Positions 43,612 through 52,682 of a DNA stretch of 64,000 nucleotides are shown piece after piece; position 1 is the stretch's first letter, and each line of letters opens with the position of its first letter. Position numbers and translations under genes: made by a program. Origin of the DNA: Gemmatimonadaceae bacterium (GTDB lineage Bacteria; Gemmatimonadota; Gemmatimonadetes; Gemmatimonadales; Gemmatimonadaceae); assembly GCA_030835125.1 (NCBI GenBank), contig JAUQWM010000021.1, positions 1 to 64,000 on the forward strand, in the 5' to 3' direction. The notes under the pieces were generated by a model. That model was not told where the DNA came from. It saw only the letters and a program-made list of their open reading frames with translations, and searched no databases.

Positions 43612-44850
43612 ATGAAGTCTCCGTCACTGACCATCGGCGTCGAGGAAGAGTACCAGATCATCGATCCCGAAACCCGGGAGCTGCAGTCGTACATCACGCA
43701 GATCCTCGAGGACGAACGGCTCGTGCTGGGCCAGGTCAAGCCCGAACTGCACCAGTCGATCGTGGAGGTCGGGACCACGGTCTGCCACACGCCGCAGGAT
43801 GTCCGCGCCCAGCTCATCGAGCTGCGTCGCAGCGTCATGGAACTCGCGGCGCGGAAGGGCCTCAAGATCGCCGCCGCCGGCACCCATCCCTTCTCGCACT
43901 GGGCGAACCAGGAGATCACGCCGCTCGAACGGTACCTCGGCACGCGCGAGGCCATGGCGCAACTGGCGCAGCAACTGCTGATCTTCGGCACGCACGTGCA
44001 CATCGGGATCGAGGATCGCGATTTCCTCATCGACTGCAGCAACGTCTCGCGGTACGTCCTGCCGCACATCCTCTGCCTGTCCACCAGCTCCCCGTTCTGG
44101 ATCGGGCACGACACGGGACTCAAGTCGTACCGATCGGCGGTCTTCCGCGCGTTCCCGCGCACGGGGCTCCCGCCGTACATCGCGTCCTGGTCGGCGTACC
44201 AGCACTACCTCCAGACGCTGGTCACCACGGGATGCATCCCCGACGGCTCGAAGGTCTGGTGGGATGTGCGCCCGCACTGGAAGTACCCGACCCTGGAGTT
44301 CCGTGTCTGCGACGTCTGCACGCGCGTCGAGGAAGCCGTCTGCATCGCCGCGATCCTCCAGGCGCTCGTCTTCAAGCTCTGGAAGCTGCGCCGCGACAAC
44401 ATGACGTTTCGCGTCTACCCAGCCGAGTTGATCGAGGAGAACAAGTGGCGCGCGGTTCGCTATGGCCTCGGCGGGAAGCTGATCGACTTCGGGCGCGAGA
44501 CCGAGAAGCCGGCGAAGGACCTCATTCGCGAGTTCATCGAATGGTTCCTCGGCGATGTGCTCGACGAACTGGGCACGCGGAAGGAAGTGGAATACGCGTT
44601 CCACATCCTGGAACATGGGTCCAGCGCCGATCGCCAGCTCGAGACGTTCCACCGGACCGGCGACCTGCGCGCGGTCGTGGACCAGTTGATCGTCGAGACG
44701 GCGGAGGGGGTCGTGGTCCCCCCCGAGCCGAAGGCGCGCCCCGCCGAGCGGCCGATCGCCTTCCGGCCCGTCTCCGAGGTCCAGGTCCCGGTCGTGATTT
44801 CCGCGGCGGGAGAGCCGTCCTCGTCACTGGCGTCGCCCGCGGGCGACTGA
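43612..44850 (+). CDS. carboxylate-amine ligase, GCS2/YbdK family
   Basis: A 412-residue glutamate-cysteine-ligase-2-like enzyme. Signatures: [81 protein letters not shown] and [10 protein letters not shown]. Family members make gamma-glutamyl or similar amide bonds from ATP, an acidic amino acid and an amine. The last 45 residues are a Pro/Ala-rich tail. It is followed by a gamma-glutamyl hydrolase, so product and breakdown steps may be paired. Confidence 0.92.
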   Translation: MKSPSLTIGVEEEYQIIDPETRELQSYITQILEDERLVLGQVKPELHQSIVEVGTTVCHTPQDVRAQLIELRRSVMELAARKGLKIAAAGTHPFSHWANQEITPLERYLGTREAMAQLAQQLLIFGTHVHIGIEDRDFLIDCSNVSRYVLPHILCLSTSSPFWIGHDTGLKSYRSAVFRAFPRTGLPPYIASWSAYQHYLQTLVTTGCIPDGSKVWWDVRPHWKYPTLEFRVCDVCTRVEEAVCIAAILQALVFKLWKLRRDNMTFRVYPAELIEENKWRAVRYGLGGKLIDFGRETEKPAKDLIREFIEWFLGDVLDELGTRKEVEYAFHILEHGSSADRQLETFHRTGDLRAVVDQLIVETAEGVVVPPEPKARPAERPIAFRPVSEVQVPVVISAAGEPSSSLASPAGD

Positions 44851-44864
44851 CCGGCGTCGGCGGG

Positions 44865-44870
44865 TATATT
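44865..44870 (+). promoter_or_regulatory. possible -10 element before the gamma-glutamyl hydrolase
   Basis: TATATT in GC-rich surroundings, 50 nt before ATG 44920. No -35 hexamer is evident. It may give the last two genes of the ATP-grasp block their own transcript. Confidence 0.35.
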
Positions 44871-44919
44871 CCCTGCCGGACGATGAGCGCGCGGTGCGCT
44901 GATCCCCCAACGGGCATTC

Positions 44920-45672
44920 ATGACGCAACGACCCATCATCGGCATCACGACGCAGACGCTGCAGGCGATCGACGGCATCCCGTCGGCCCTGCCGCCGTCG
45001 GTCGTCATGAACCAGCGCTACTACGAAGCCGTGGCCGCCGCCGGCGGCGCGCCGATCCTCATTCCGCTGCTCGAGGACCTCGACGCGCTGCGCGCGACCT
45101 ACGAGGCGTGCGCCGGCATCCTGATCCCGGGTGGCGTGGACATGGACCCCGCGACGTACGGCGAGGCGCCGCACGCACGGCTGGGCCGCATCGACCCGGC
45201 TCGCGACCGGGTCGAGCTGCAGCTCACGCACTGGGCTGTCGCCGACCGGAAGCCGTTGCTCGGGTTGTGCCGCGGGCTGCAGGTCATCAACGTCGCGGCG
45301 GGTGGCACGCTGTTCCAGGACCTCGACGCCCAACTCCCGGGCGCGATCCGTCACGACTACTTCCCGAATTTCGGATTCGCGCGTGGCCACCTCGCGCACG
45401 ACGTCGCGGTCGAGCCGTCATCCCGGCTCCGGGCCCTGGTCGATCTCGACCAGTTGCCGGTGAACAGCATGCACCACCAGGGTGTGAAGCAACTCGGCGC
45501 CGGCCTCGTCGCCTGCGCCCGCGCGGAGGATGGTCTGGTGGAGGCGGTCGAGTCGGCGAACGGTCACTGGCTCGTCGGCGTGCAGTGGCACCCTGAAGTC
45601 TTCGACGCCGACGATCCCCACACACGCGACCTGTTCCGCGGATTCATCGAGGCCGCGAGCGGGGAGCGGTGA
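44920..45672 (+). CDS. class-I glutamine amidotransferase, gamma-glutamyl hydrolase (PuuD-like, C26)
   Basis: A 250-residue stand-alone class-I amidotransferase-fold hydrolase. MTQRPIIGITTQT and ILIPGGVDMDPATYGE are typical of the PuuD group; the nucleophile Cys is in LGLCRGLQVINV and the His-Glu pair in VGVQWHPEVF. It should hydrolyse gamma-glutamyl amides such as gamma-Glu-GABA. Position directly after the GCS2-type ligase suggests recycling or maturation of a gamma-glutamyl product. Its TGA overlaps a possible GTG start of the next gene. Confidence 0.92.
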   Translation: MTQRPIIGITTQTLQAIDGIPSALPPSVVMNQRYYEAVAAAGGAPILIPLLEDLDALRATYEACAGILIPGGVDMDPATYGEAPHARLGRIDPARDRVELQLTHWAVADRKPLLGLCRGLQVINVAAGGTLFQDLDAQLPGAIRHDYFPNFGFARGHLAHDVAVEPSSRLRALVDLDQLPVNSMHHQGVKQLGAGLVACARAEDGLVEAVESANGHWLVGVQWHPEVFDADDPHTRDLFRGFIEAASGER

Positions 45673-45680
45673 GATGCAGG

Positions 45681-46469
45681 ATGGGCAACCCGCTTCGCGC
45701 TGATCTCCGGCCCCAGACCTCGAAACTCGCCCTGCTGTGGCCCGTCGCCTGTGCCCTGTGGCCCGCGGGTTGTACGAAGGACCTCGACCTGATCCAGGAC
45801 CCGCCGCGGGCGGTGGCGCGCACCACCACCGGCCCGTGGGCGAGCATGGTCTACCTCGCCCGCACCGACAGCGGCCTCGTCGCGATCGACCTGGGCTGGA
45901 CCGGCGCCGAGTCGGTGATCGAGGAATCGGCACGCGACCTCGGCGGGACCCCGGCCGACGTGCGCTGGGTCTTCCTCACGCACGCGCACCGGGACCACAT
46001 CGCCGGGTGGCCACTCGTCAGGCAGGCGCGGTTCGTCCTTGGCGCAGCGGAAGTCCCCGGGTTCGTGGGCGACACCGGGTACCTCGGCTGGGCCACGCGG
46101 ATGAGCGACGGGCTCAATGAGTATCCGCACCCGTCGCGTGACAGCATCGCGATGGTCGCGGTCGGCGGTGACACGGCCATCGTCCTTGGGCGCGACACCG
46201 TGTACGCGTTCCCGATCCCGGGCCACACCGCCGGGAGCATGGCGTACCTGTTTCGCGGCATCCTGTTCGGTGGCGACGCGTTCAACTGGCGGCCCGGCAG
46301 CGGCTTCCAGGGGGCACGGCCGGAGTTCTCCGACAGCATCGCGCAGAGCCGGGAGAGCCTGCGCCGGCTGTGGGAACGGCTTCCCGCGGCGCGCGTGCGG
46401 GTCATGTGCACGTCCCACGGAAAATGTGCCGTGGCCGACTCCGCCCTTCGCGCCCGGTTGCTGCGTTAG
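45681..46469 (+). CDS. MBL-fold metallo-hydrolase, putative lipoprotein
   Basis: A 262-residue exported metallo-beta-lactamase-fold protein. ATG 45681 is chosen; GTG 45669 overlaps the upstream stop and is equally in frame. The leader ends in a lipobox-like WPAGC (second lipid attachment possible). Zinc motifs: LTHAHRDHIAGW (HxHxDH), the later PGHTAGSMAYL and GGDAF. DNA of the hydrophobic leader (45731-45765) itself has a 7-bp period, so the signal peptide seems to be built from a heptamer array. It ends the block and is convergent (3 nt) with the minus-strand genes. Confidence 0.85.
   Translation: MGNPLRADLRPQTSKLALLWPVACALWPAGCTKDLDLIQDPPRAVARTTTGPWASMVYLARTDSGLVAIDLGWTGAESVIEESARDLGGTPADVRWVFLTHAHRDHIAGWPLVRQARFVLGAAEVPGFVGDTGYLGWATRMSDGLNEYPHPSRDSIAMVAVGGDTAIVLGRDTVYAFPIPGHTAGSMAYLFRGILFGGDAFNWRPGSGFQGARPEFSDSIAQSRESLRRLWERLPAARVRVMCTSHGKCAVADSALRARLLR
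45731..45765. repeat. degenerate heptamer array inside a signal-peptide coding region
   Basis: CCTGCTG, TGGCCCG, TCGCCTG, TGCCCTG, TGGCCCG: five units with period 7, of which the second and fifth are identical. They encode LWPVACALWP of the MBL lipoprotein leader. Confidence 0.5.
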
Positions 46470-46472
46470 GCG

Positions 46473-48140
46473 TCAGCGCGCCACCCGGCCTGTGATCACG
46501 CGGTTGAGGACACCGTTCCGGGTAAGCGTCGCCAGCATCACATGCGCCCGGCTTCCGGTGGCCCCCAGCACGGAGACGTCGAGCGGAAAGCCGGTGGGGA
46601 GGTCGCAGAATGTCGCCGCACCGCGCAAGTCGGTGACCGCCTGGCGGTACCGCTCCTGCGCCGAGTCGGCGGCCGCGTTCTCCGCTGTCGCGGGCCAGGA
46701 CACGAGGAAGCGGACGCCGGGCAGGGGCGCGGTGGTGGCGCTGTCGACCATGAGCAGGCGCAGCACGCCGCGCGGAATGCGGCGCTGCGTCGTGAAGGGC
46801 CTGGGCGTCACCGGGCACACCTCGTTGCGCAGGGCGGCGGCGCCTGGCGCACGCAGGTCCACCCGGACCGTCCGTCCCGCCAGGAGTTCGACCCGGCGCG
46901 CCCCGGCCAGCACGCCGAAGGCGTCATAGCCATCCGCGTGGACAACCACCGACAGCCCGCCCACCGGGAGGCTGTCCAGCCGCCACGAGCCGTCGGGACC
47001 GGTCAACGCCTGCCGCTGCGTCCCGATGGCGCGCACCACGGCGTCGCCGAAGGGACGACCGGCGCTGTCCCGGAGTACTCCCGTCAGCGTGGCGAACGAC
47101 CGGTCCTCGATGCCAGCGGCAACGACGCTTCCCCCTTCCTCGCGCAGCTGGCGCCGGGGCCAATCGTCAGGCAGCACGATGACCTGGGGCATGCGGATGA
47201 ACCACCGGTCCACGATCCACGCCCCCGAGGCGAGGCGCGTGAAGTGAACCTCGCCACCCACGCGGTCGGCGTTCGGGATGTCCGGCAGCATCGTGTACCG
47301 GAACTCGATGAACCGCAGCTCGAAGCGGCGCGCGTCGAGCCAGACGGTCCCGCGGATGTCGGGCAACCGACGGTCGCGCGCCGGCTGGAAGGCCAGGCCG
47401 ACGAGATCGGGACGATTGCGCGGCGCCGCGGCCGGGCTGAAACAGTGGTCGCGGATGAACGCGTTCGAGGCGAGGGCGCGCGCGTCCGGCGCCAGGTATT
47501 CCACCGAGTCCCCCGGCAGCTGTCGCCAGTAGCCTGTGGCCGAAAGGGAGTCGCCGCTCGGGCTGGTGAACGGCTGTTGCACCATCAGTTGCGCGTCGGT
47601 CCGCCAGTCGAACCGCACCTGCAGCGAGGACGGGTCCAGTTCGGCCGCATATCGAGACAGACGGGCATCGATCAACCGGTCCCTGAGGGAGATGTCTGCC
47701 GCCTCGAGCGCCGTGCGCGCCTCGTCCCACAGCGACGCCACCCGCGCGAGGTCGCGGGGCCGCGTGACACAGAGTCCCGAGATACTGACGGCCGGCAGGG
47801 AAATCGCCACGGCGTCAATCCGCACGTCGGACACGCGGGTCTCGCCGTCGCCCAGATCGAACGGTGCCGACGTGTAGCGGCGGACGCCGATGCGCTTCAC
47901 CGCCAGCCGGTACGTCCCCGACGAGGGCGCCCTGATCCCGTACTCCCCGGTGGCGGCACTCAGTACGTTCACGATCACCGAGTCACCGGTGGGCGGAAGC
48001 AGCGAGACCAGCGCACCGGCCACGGGCCTCGCGGTATTCACCTCGGTGATGACTCCCCGGACGACCTGGGCCGGCGCGAGCGCCGGCGCCAACAACGCCA
48101 GTGCCGACAGCAGGACGCGCGTCGTACGGGTTCCGGTCAT
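46473..48140 (-). CDS. secreted CarboxypepD_reg-like protein, copy 1
   Basis: A 555-residue exported protein. The signal peptide is MTGTRTTRVLLSALALLAPA with cleavage after LAPAQ. Two carboxypeptidase-regulatory-like beta-sandwiches are visible, at about 31-110 (VVRGVITEVNTARPVAGALV) and in the second half (LTGVLRDSAGRPFGDAVVRA). The middle part carries ASLWDEARTALEAAD and FRFIEFRYT-type strands. Four cysteines (GLCVTR, RDHCFS, NEVCPV, TFCDLP) are placed as in the next copy and probably form disulphides. The start overlaps the stop of the upstream paralogue (ATGA). No TonB plug or barrel is attached. Confidence 0.87.
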   Translation of the reverse strand: MTGTRTTRVLLSALALLAPALAPAQVVRGVITEVNTARPVAGALVSLLPPTGDSVIVNVLSAATGEYGIRAPSSGTYRLAVKRIGVRRYTSAPFDLGDGETRVSDVRIDAVAISLPAVSISGLCVTRPRDLARVASLWDEARTALEAADISLRDRLIDARLSRYAAELDPSSLQVRFDWRTDAQLMVQQPFTSPSGDSLSATGYWRQLPGDSVEYLAPDARALASNAFIRDHCFSPAAAPRNRPDLVGLAFQPARDRRLPDIRGTVWLDARRFELRFIEFRYTMLPDIPNADRVGGEVHFTRLASGAWIVDRWFIRMPQVIVLPDDWPRRQLREEGGSVVAAGIEDRSFATLTGVLRDSAGRPFGDAVVRAIGTQRQALTGPDGSWRLDSLPVGGLSVVVHADGYDAFGVLAGARRVELLAGRTVRVDLRAPGAAALRNEVCPVTPRPFTTQRRIPRGVLRLLMVDSATTAPLPGVRFLVSWPATAENAAADSAQERYRQAVTDLRGAATFCDLPTGFPLDVSVLGATGSRAHVMLATLTRNGVLNRVITGRVAR

Positions 48141-49846
48141 GGTCGGATGGTGGAAACCCTGACGGCACGAAGTTCGTTCCTTCCGATCCGCAGGATGATC
48201 GAATCGGCCGCCGGCTTGCCGTCCGGCCTGATCGCCGAAAACACGAGGCGCATGTCGCCGGGGACGTCGCAGAATGCGACGGTGCCCGAGGCGTCCGTCA
48301 GCGTCTCCGTCCCGCCAACCTCGCTCGGCATCATCATCTTCGGCTGTCGGCCCACGAACCTGCCCACCCACCGCAACCAGACGCGCAGGCCGGGGAGTGG
48401 ACGCGCCGAGACGCGGTCGACGACGAGCAGTCGCAGGGTGCCGTTGTCCTCCGACGGCCGCTTGCCCTCGCAGAGGCGCTCGACCAGCTCGTTGGTGCGC
48501 CTGGCCCGCAACACCGCGCTCGCCACGACGCCCTCGCGGAAATCGACGGGCGCATCGGCGACGAAGCTGCCGAGCTGCGTGTACGCCGGATGCTCGGCGA
48601 TGAGGGTGAAGCGGCCGGCCGGCAGGCTATCGAGGCGGAACCGCCCGTCTTCACCGGTGATGATGCTGAACGGCGTACCGCCAAGGCGCACGGTGACGCC
48701 AGGGAAGGGCCGGCCGGCGCTGTCGAGCACCGTACCGGCCACGGAAGCGGGCCGGTCGAACATCTTCAGGCCACGCGTAAACACGATGCCGCCTTCCTCG
48801 ACGAGGCGATGCATCGTCGGCCTGACCAGGATGCTTGGCGTTCGCGTGTAGGCATCCACCGGCATCATGCTCTGGGCGAACTGCGGGATCCTGATGAACC
48901 AGCGCGAGGTGACCCACGCCCCGTTGGCCAGCCTGCCGAAGTGGACTTCGCCGCCCACCCGGTCCGCGCCCTCGGCGATGTCGACCTGCGTGTACCGGAA
49001 CTCGACGAGGCGAAGCTCGAAGGTGCGCGCGTCCAGCCAGATCGTCCCACGCACCTCAGGCAGCGTCCTGGCGGGCGCCGGCTCGAACGCAATCCCGACA
49101 AGCCCGCGGCGGTCACGGCCGCCCTCGACCACGTCGTAGCAGTGATCCCGAAAGAAGGCGCGGGAGAGGAGGACGTCCGCGTCAGGCGCGTAGTAGTACT
49201 CGGAGTCGCCGACCTTCCGGTGATAGCCGGCTCGCGACAGCGAATCCCCGCTCAGGCTCACGAAGGGACGGTCCATCATGCCCTGCTTGTCCGACCAGGA
49301 CTCCTCGAGCACGCGCAGGTTCCGCGGGTCGAGTCCCCGCGTGTAGCGCGTGAGCTGACCCTCGAAGAGGCGGTCGCGCAGGGAGACCTGGGCGGCCGTC
49401 AGCACGGTGCGTGCCTCGTCCCACAGTGATGCGACGCGTGACGCCTGGCCCTCGCGCCGGACGCACATCCCGGCGTCCGCGACGCGCACCTCCGGGAGCA
49501 CCTGCGCCAGGGCCTCGAGCGCGATGTCGACGCGACGGGTTTCCCCGGTCGCCAGCGCGAAGGGCGCCGAGGTGTGGCGCTGCACGCCGATCCGTTTCGC
49601 GGTGACGACATAACGCCCCGGCCCGGACGCGCGAATGGCGAACTCGCCCCGCGTATCCGACAGCACCACCAGCCGGGTCGTGGTGCTGTCGCGATTCGAT
49701 TCCAGGGTCACCAGGACTCCCGCGATCGCGGCTCCCGAGATGCGTTCGGTGATGCGGCCGCGCACGACCTGGGCCTCGGCACCCGTCGCGAGAACCATCG
49801 CCAGCGTCAGGGTCGCGGGGAGCCGCACAGAAAATCGGGTGGACAC
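48137..49846 (-). CDS. secreted CarboxypepD_reg-like protein, copy 2
   Basis: A 569-residue paralogue of the downstream gene with the same domain order. GTG 49846 is preferred as it gives a signal peptide (MSTRFSVRLPATLTLAMVLA, cleavage after GAEA); the open frame further upstream covers the divergent epimerase gene. First domain: VVRGRITERISGAAIAGVLV; second: VAGTVLDSAGRPFPGVTVRL. Its cysteines GMCVRR, RDHCYD, ERLCEG and AFCDVP align with those of copy 1. Shared segments include RVASLWDEART and RGTxWLDAR. These are outer-surface or periplasmic proteins of unknown role. Confidence 0.86.
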   Translation of the reverse strand: MSTRFSVRLPATLTLAMVLATGAEAQVVRGRITERISGAAIAGVLVTLESNRDSTTTRLVVLSDTRGEFAIRASGPGRYVVTAKRIGVQRHTSAPFALATGETRRVDIALEALAQVLPEVRVADAGMCVRREGQASRVASLWDEARTVLTAAQVSLRDRLFEGQLTRYTRGLDPRNLRVLEESWSDKQGMMDRPFVSLSGDSLSRAGYHRKVGDSEYYYAPDADVLLSRAFFRDHCYDVVEGGRDRRGLVGIAFEPAPARTLPEVRGTIWLDARTFELRLVEFRYTQVDIAEGADRVGGEVHFGRLANGAWVTSRWFIRIPQFAQSMMPVDAYTRTPSILVRPTMHRLVEEGGIVFTRGLKMFDRPASVAGTVLDSAGRPFPGVTVRLGGTPFSIITGEDGRFRLDSLPAGRFTLIAEHPAYTQLGSFVADAPVDFREGVVASAVLRARRTNELVERLCEGKRPSEDNGTLRLLVVDRVSARPLPGLRVWLRWVGRFVGRQPKMMMPSEVGGTETLTDASGTVAFCDVPGDMRLVFSAIRPDGKPAADSIILRIGRNELRAVRVSTIRP

Positions 49847-49948
49847 GGGTGCGGGAGGGTAGACTGGTGCAGCCTCAGGCTCCGCGAGGTCACTGGCGGC
49901 CCGGTACGAGGTTTGCGACAGCGAGGCTTCCCGATACGATACGCCTCG

Positions 49949-51082
49949 ATGCCACGCCCGACCATCCCGCACAACGATCCCAGGCCCCTGGTCGCCGTTG
50001 GCTACGGTACCCGTCCGCAGGTCATCAAGGTCGCGCGTCTCCTCCCGGCGTTGCGCGCGCAGTGGGATACGGTCACGATCGACACGGGCCAGCATTACGA
50101 CTACGCCCTGAACGCGCTGCTGTACGAGCAACTGTCCGTGCCGCTCCCCGACGTCGTGCTCGGCGTCGGTTCGCTGCCGCGCCTCGAGCAACTCGCCCGG
50201 ATCGAGGCGGCCTGTGGTGCGGTGCTCGGGCAACGACGTCCGGCCGCCATGGTTGTCATCGGGGACACCAACAGCACGCTGGCTAGCGCGCGTGCGGCCC
50301 GGGATGCCGGCATCCCGGTCGTGCACGTCGAGGCGGGCCTTCGCAGCAACGTCGCGGCCATGGCGGAGGAGATGAACCGCGTCGAGGTCGACCGGCTTGC
50401 CGCCGTGCTGTGCGTCCCGTCGAGGACGGCGATGGCCACGCTGGAACGGGAAGGCCTCGCCGGCCGGGCGCGCGAGACGGGCGACGTCGCGCGCGACGTG
50501 CTCGAGTTTGCGCTCTCCCGGGTTCCGTCGACGCCCCTCGACTGGCCGGTGGAGCCGGGTGACGCGTATGCCTTCGCCACCTTGCACCGGGCCGAGCTGA
50601 CCGACGATCCGCGCCTGCTGTCGCAGGCGATCGAGGCGCTGGCCGCACTGCCCATCCCGGTGGTGCTCGCCCTGCATCCCCGCACGCGGGAGCGCCTCAC
50701 GGCGCTCGGTGCGGGCACCTCGGGCCGCGGCGCCCTGCACTTCGTCAGCGCGTTAGGCTACCTCGAGGCGCTGGCGGCCGTGCGGGCCGCCGCGGTCGTC
50801 GTGACCGACTCGGGCGGCGTGCAGCGGGAGGCCTACTGGCTCGGGGTTCCCTGCGTGACGATGCGGCACGAGACGGAGTGGGTGGAGACCGTGGCGCTCG
50901 GCGCCAACCGGCTCGTCGACCCTGCTCGTGCCGCGACGGAGCTCGCCATCGCGGTGGAGGCGATGCGCACGGCGCCCTGCACCTGGGATCGCGACCAGTA
51001 TGGCAGCGGGGATGCGGCGTCGGAGGTCGCACGGGCAATGGCTGGCCTGACCGCCCTTGGGTATCCTCCGGGCACCGGATGA
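49949..51082 (+). CDS. wecB: UDP-N-acetylglucosamine 2-epimerase-like protein
   Basis: A 377-residue WecB-type epimerase that should make UDP-ManNAc from UDP-GlcNAc. Family motifs: IDTGQHYDYALNALL, VVIGDTNSTLASARAA, VHVEAGLRS, EEMNRVEVDRLA and TDSGGVQREAYWLGVPC. Two usual signatures differ: the N-terminal GTRPE reads GTRPQ, and HRREN reads HRAEL. A related activity is therefore possible. It opens the surface-glycan operon, and a WecC-like dehydrogenase at 58704 would use its product. The symbol is tentative. The next gene overlaps by 4 nt. Confidence 0.83.
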   Translation: MPRPTIPHNDPRPLVAVGYGTRPQVIKVARLLPALRAQWDTVTIDTGQHYDYALNALLYEQLSVPLPDVVLGVGSLPRLEQLARIEAACGAVLGQRRPAAMVVIGDTNSTLASARAARDAGIPVVHVEAGLRSNVAAMAEEMNRVEVDRLAAVLCVPSRTAMATLEREGLAGRARETGDVARDVLEFALSRVPSTPLDWPVEPGDAYAFATLHRAELTDDPRLLSQAIEALAALPIPVVLALHPRTRERLTALGAGTSGRGALHFVSALGYLEALAAVRAAAVVVTDSGGVQREAYWLGVPCVTMRHETEWVETVALGANRLVDPARAATELAIAVEAMRTAPCTWDRDQYGSGDAASEVARAMAGLTALGYPPGTG

Positions 51083-52533
51083 TGAACGAGGTCAGCCCTT
51101 TCGATCGCCGCCTTCAGTGGGCCGTTCTTGCGGCGGCGCTCGCGTTCCTGCTGGCCGCACATGCGGGGCACGGGCTCCCCTTCAATTGGGATGACCAGGG
51201 GCAGTACCTGTCCCACGCCCGCGCCCTGATCGAGGGACGTCCCTACGGGGACATCGGGTTCATCTACACCGGATACAACAACTACATCGGTCCGGTCGTT
51301 GAGCCGCCGGGGGTACCGGTGCTGATCGCGCCGGCGCTGGCGATCCCGGGTCTCGGGCTCCTGCCGGTGCGCGCGGTCATGCTGGGCTCCCTGCTCGTCT
51401 TCGTCTGGCTGGCGTGGCGCTTCGTCGAGCCGCTGGCCGGCCGCTGGACCGCCATGGCGGTGGTGCTGCTGTTGCTGGGCGCAGCGTCACAACAGCACAT
51501 GATCGATGGCGTGATGTCGGACCTGCCGTTCTGCGCGGCGATCTGGATCGTGATCGTGGCCGCGAACCAGGACGGCCCGCTCGACCGCCGCCGCCTGATG
51601 GTGATGGCAATCGGTGGCGCCGTCGCGTTCTCGTTCCGGATGGCGGCGCTCGCCCTGTTACCGGCGATTGCCCTGTTCGCGCTTTTCAGGCCGCGTCGTG
51701 AGTGGCCCGGCCTGATCCTGGTGTCGGTCGTGTGGGCCGCGGCCGGGGCCCTCGTGATGTTCGGATTGCCGACCAGCACCGCCCTCGTCACCGAGACGTC
51801 TCGTGGGGCGGCAGAAGTGCTGCACGATATGGGCGTCAACCTGAACGCGATGCGGCGGGGCATCTTCGAGGCGTTCATTTACCCCTTCCGCTCGGACCTC
51901 GTCAACGACGCCTGGCACGCGATTGCCGCACTGCTTGCCGTCGCGGGATCCTGGCGCCTGTTGCGCGCTGGCCCCATGCGATTCGGATATGCATTTGCCA
52001 TCGCGAGTATCGCCATGCTGGTCGTCATCCCCACCAACGCCAGCCGATACTGGTGGCCCCTGGCGCCGCTCCAGCTCCTGGCGTTGATCATGGGGGCGCG
52101 GGCCGCGCTGCGGTTGGCGCCGGCCATCCCACCAGCGACGGCGGTGGCCATGGCTGGCCTCATTGCCGCGCTGGGTACATGGCGTGGCGTCGGTGAACCG
52201 GCCGTTCCGTTCGGGGAACGGGAGGACGTCATCGCGGTCACGGCAGCCATGCGCGCAATGGAACCGTCGGAGAGCCTTCGCGTCGCCATTGTGAGTCCGC
52301 GCATCTTCACCTGGCACACGCGCATCCCGGCGATGGGCTTCTTCGAAGCGACGCCCCAGCAGACGATCGAGGAGCTCCGAAGCAACCGCATCCTCTTCCT
52401 CGTGCAGGGTTCCCTGGGAGAGTCCGCCCCGGCCGCCGCCTCGGTCGATCGCGCGATCGCCGAAAGACCATCCGCGTTCGGACGGGTGGGAGAATTCGGC
52501 GCACTGACCCTGTACCGCGTGCTGCCGCCATGA
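51079..52533 (+). CDS. membrane glycosyltransferase, GT39/ArnT-like
   Basis: A 484-residue protein with about ten membrane helices. The first periplasmic loop has the acidic motif FNWDDQGQYLSHARAL expected for GT-C transferases that use polyprenyl-phosphate sugars, followed by EGRPYGDIGFIYTGYNN. A soluble C-terminal domain starts near residue 385. ATG 51079 overlaps the epimerase stop. It probably transfers a sugar from a lipid carrier at the periplasmic face; donor and acceptor are unknown. Confidence 0.85.
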   Translation: MMNEVSPFDRRLQWAVLAAALAFLLAAHAGHGLPFNWDDQGQYLSHARALIEGRPYGDIGFIYTGYNNYIGPVVEPPGVPVLIAPALAIPGLGLLPVRAVMLGSLLVFVWLAWRFVEPLAGRWTAMAVVLLLLGAASQQHMIDGVMSDLPFCAAIWIVIVAANQDGPLDRRRLMVMAIGGAVAFSFRMAALALLPAIALFALFRPRREWPGLILVSVVWAAAGALVMFGLPTSTALVTETSRGAAEVLHDMGVNLNAMRRGIFEAFIYPFRSDLVNDAWHAIAALLAVAGSWRLLRAGPMRFGYAFAIASIAMLVVIPTNASRYWWPLAPLQLLALIMGARAALRLAPAIPPATAVAMAGLIAALGTWRGVGEPAVPFGEREDVIAVTAAMRAMEPSESLRVAIVSPRIFTWHTRIPAMGFFEATPQQTIEELRSNRILFLVQGSLGESAPAAASVDRAIAERPSAFGRVGEFGALTLYRVLPP

Positions 52534-52682
52534 GAGGCGCATTAGAGAATGCCAAAGGCTGCGCCCAATCCTGAAAGCGGGATTACCGGGCACGGATTGG
52601 GAATGCGTCTGACGGATCTCGCTGGGGGTGGCATCCTAATTGCGCTTGACATGGATGCAGGATCTCCTGAACAACTGGCAAC
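52534..52682. other. intergenic, relatively AT-rich, possible promoter
   Basis: A gap of 149 bp, less GC-rich than its surroundings. TTGACA at 52646-52651 is a perfect -35 hexamer, but 17 nt later only GAACAA is found, so a promoter is possible, not shown. CAGGA and TCCTG at 52658-52669 form a small inverted repeat. Confidence 0.35.

Noticed and set aside
46542-48851. 769-codon plus-strand frame opposite the CarboxypepD_reg genes
   Set aside because: No motifs and no start context; the minus-strand genes have signal peptides and known domains.
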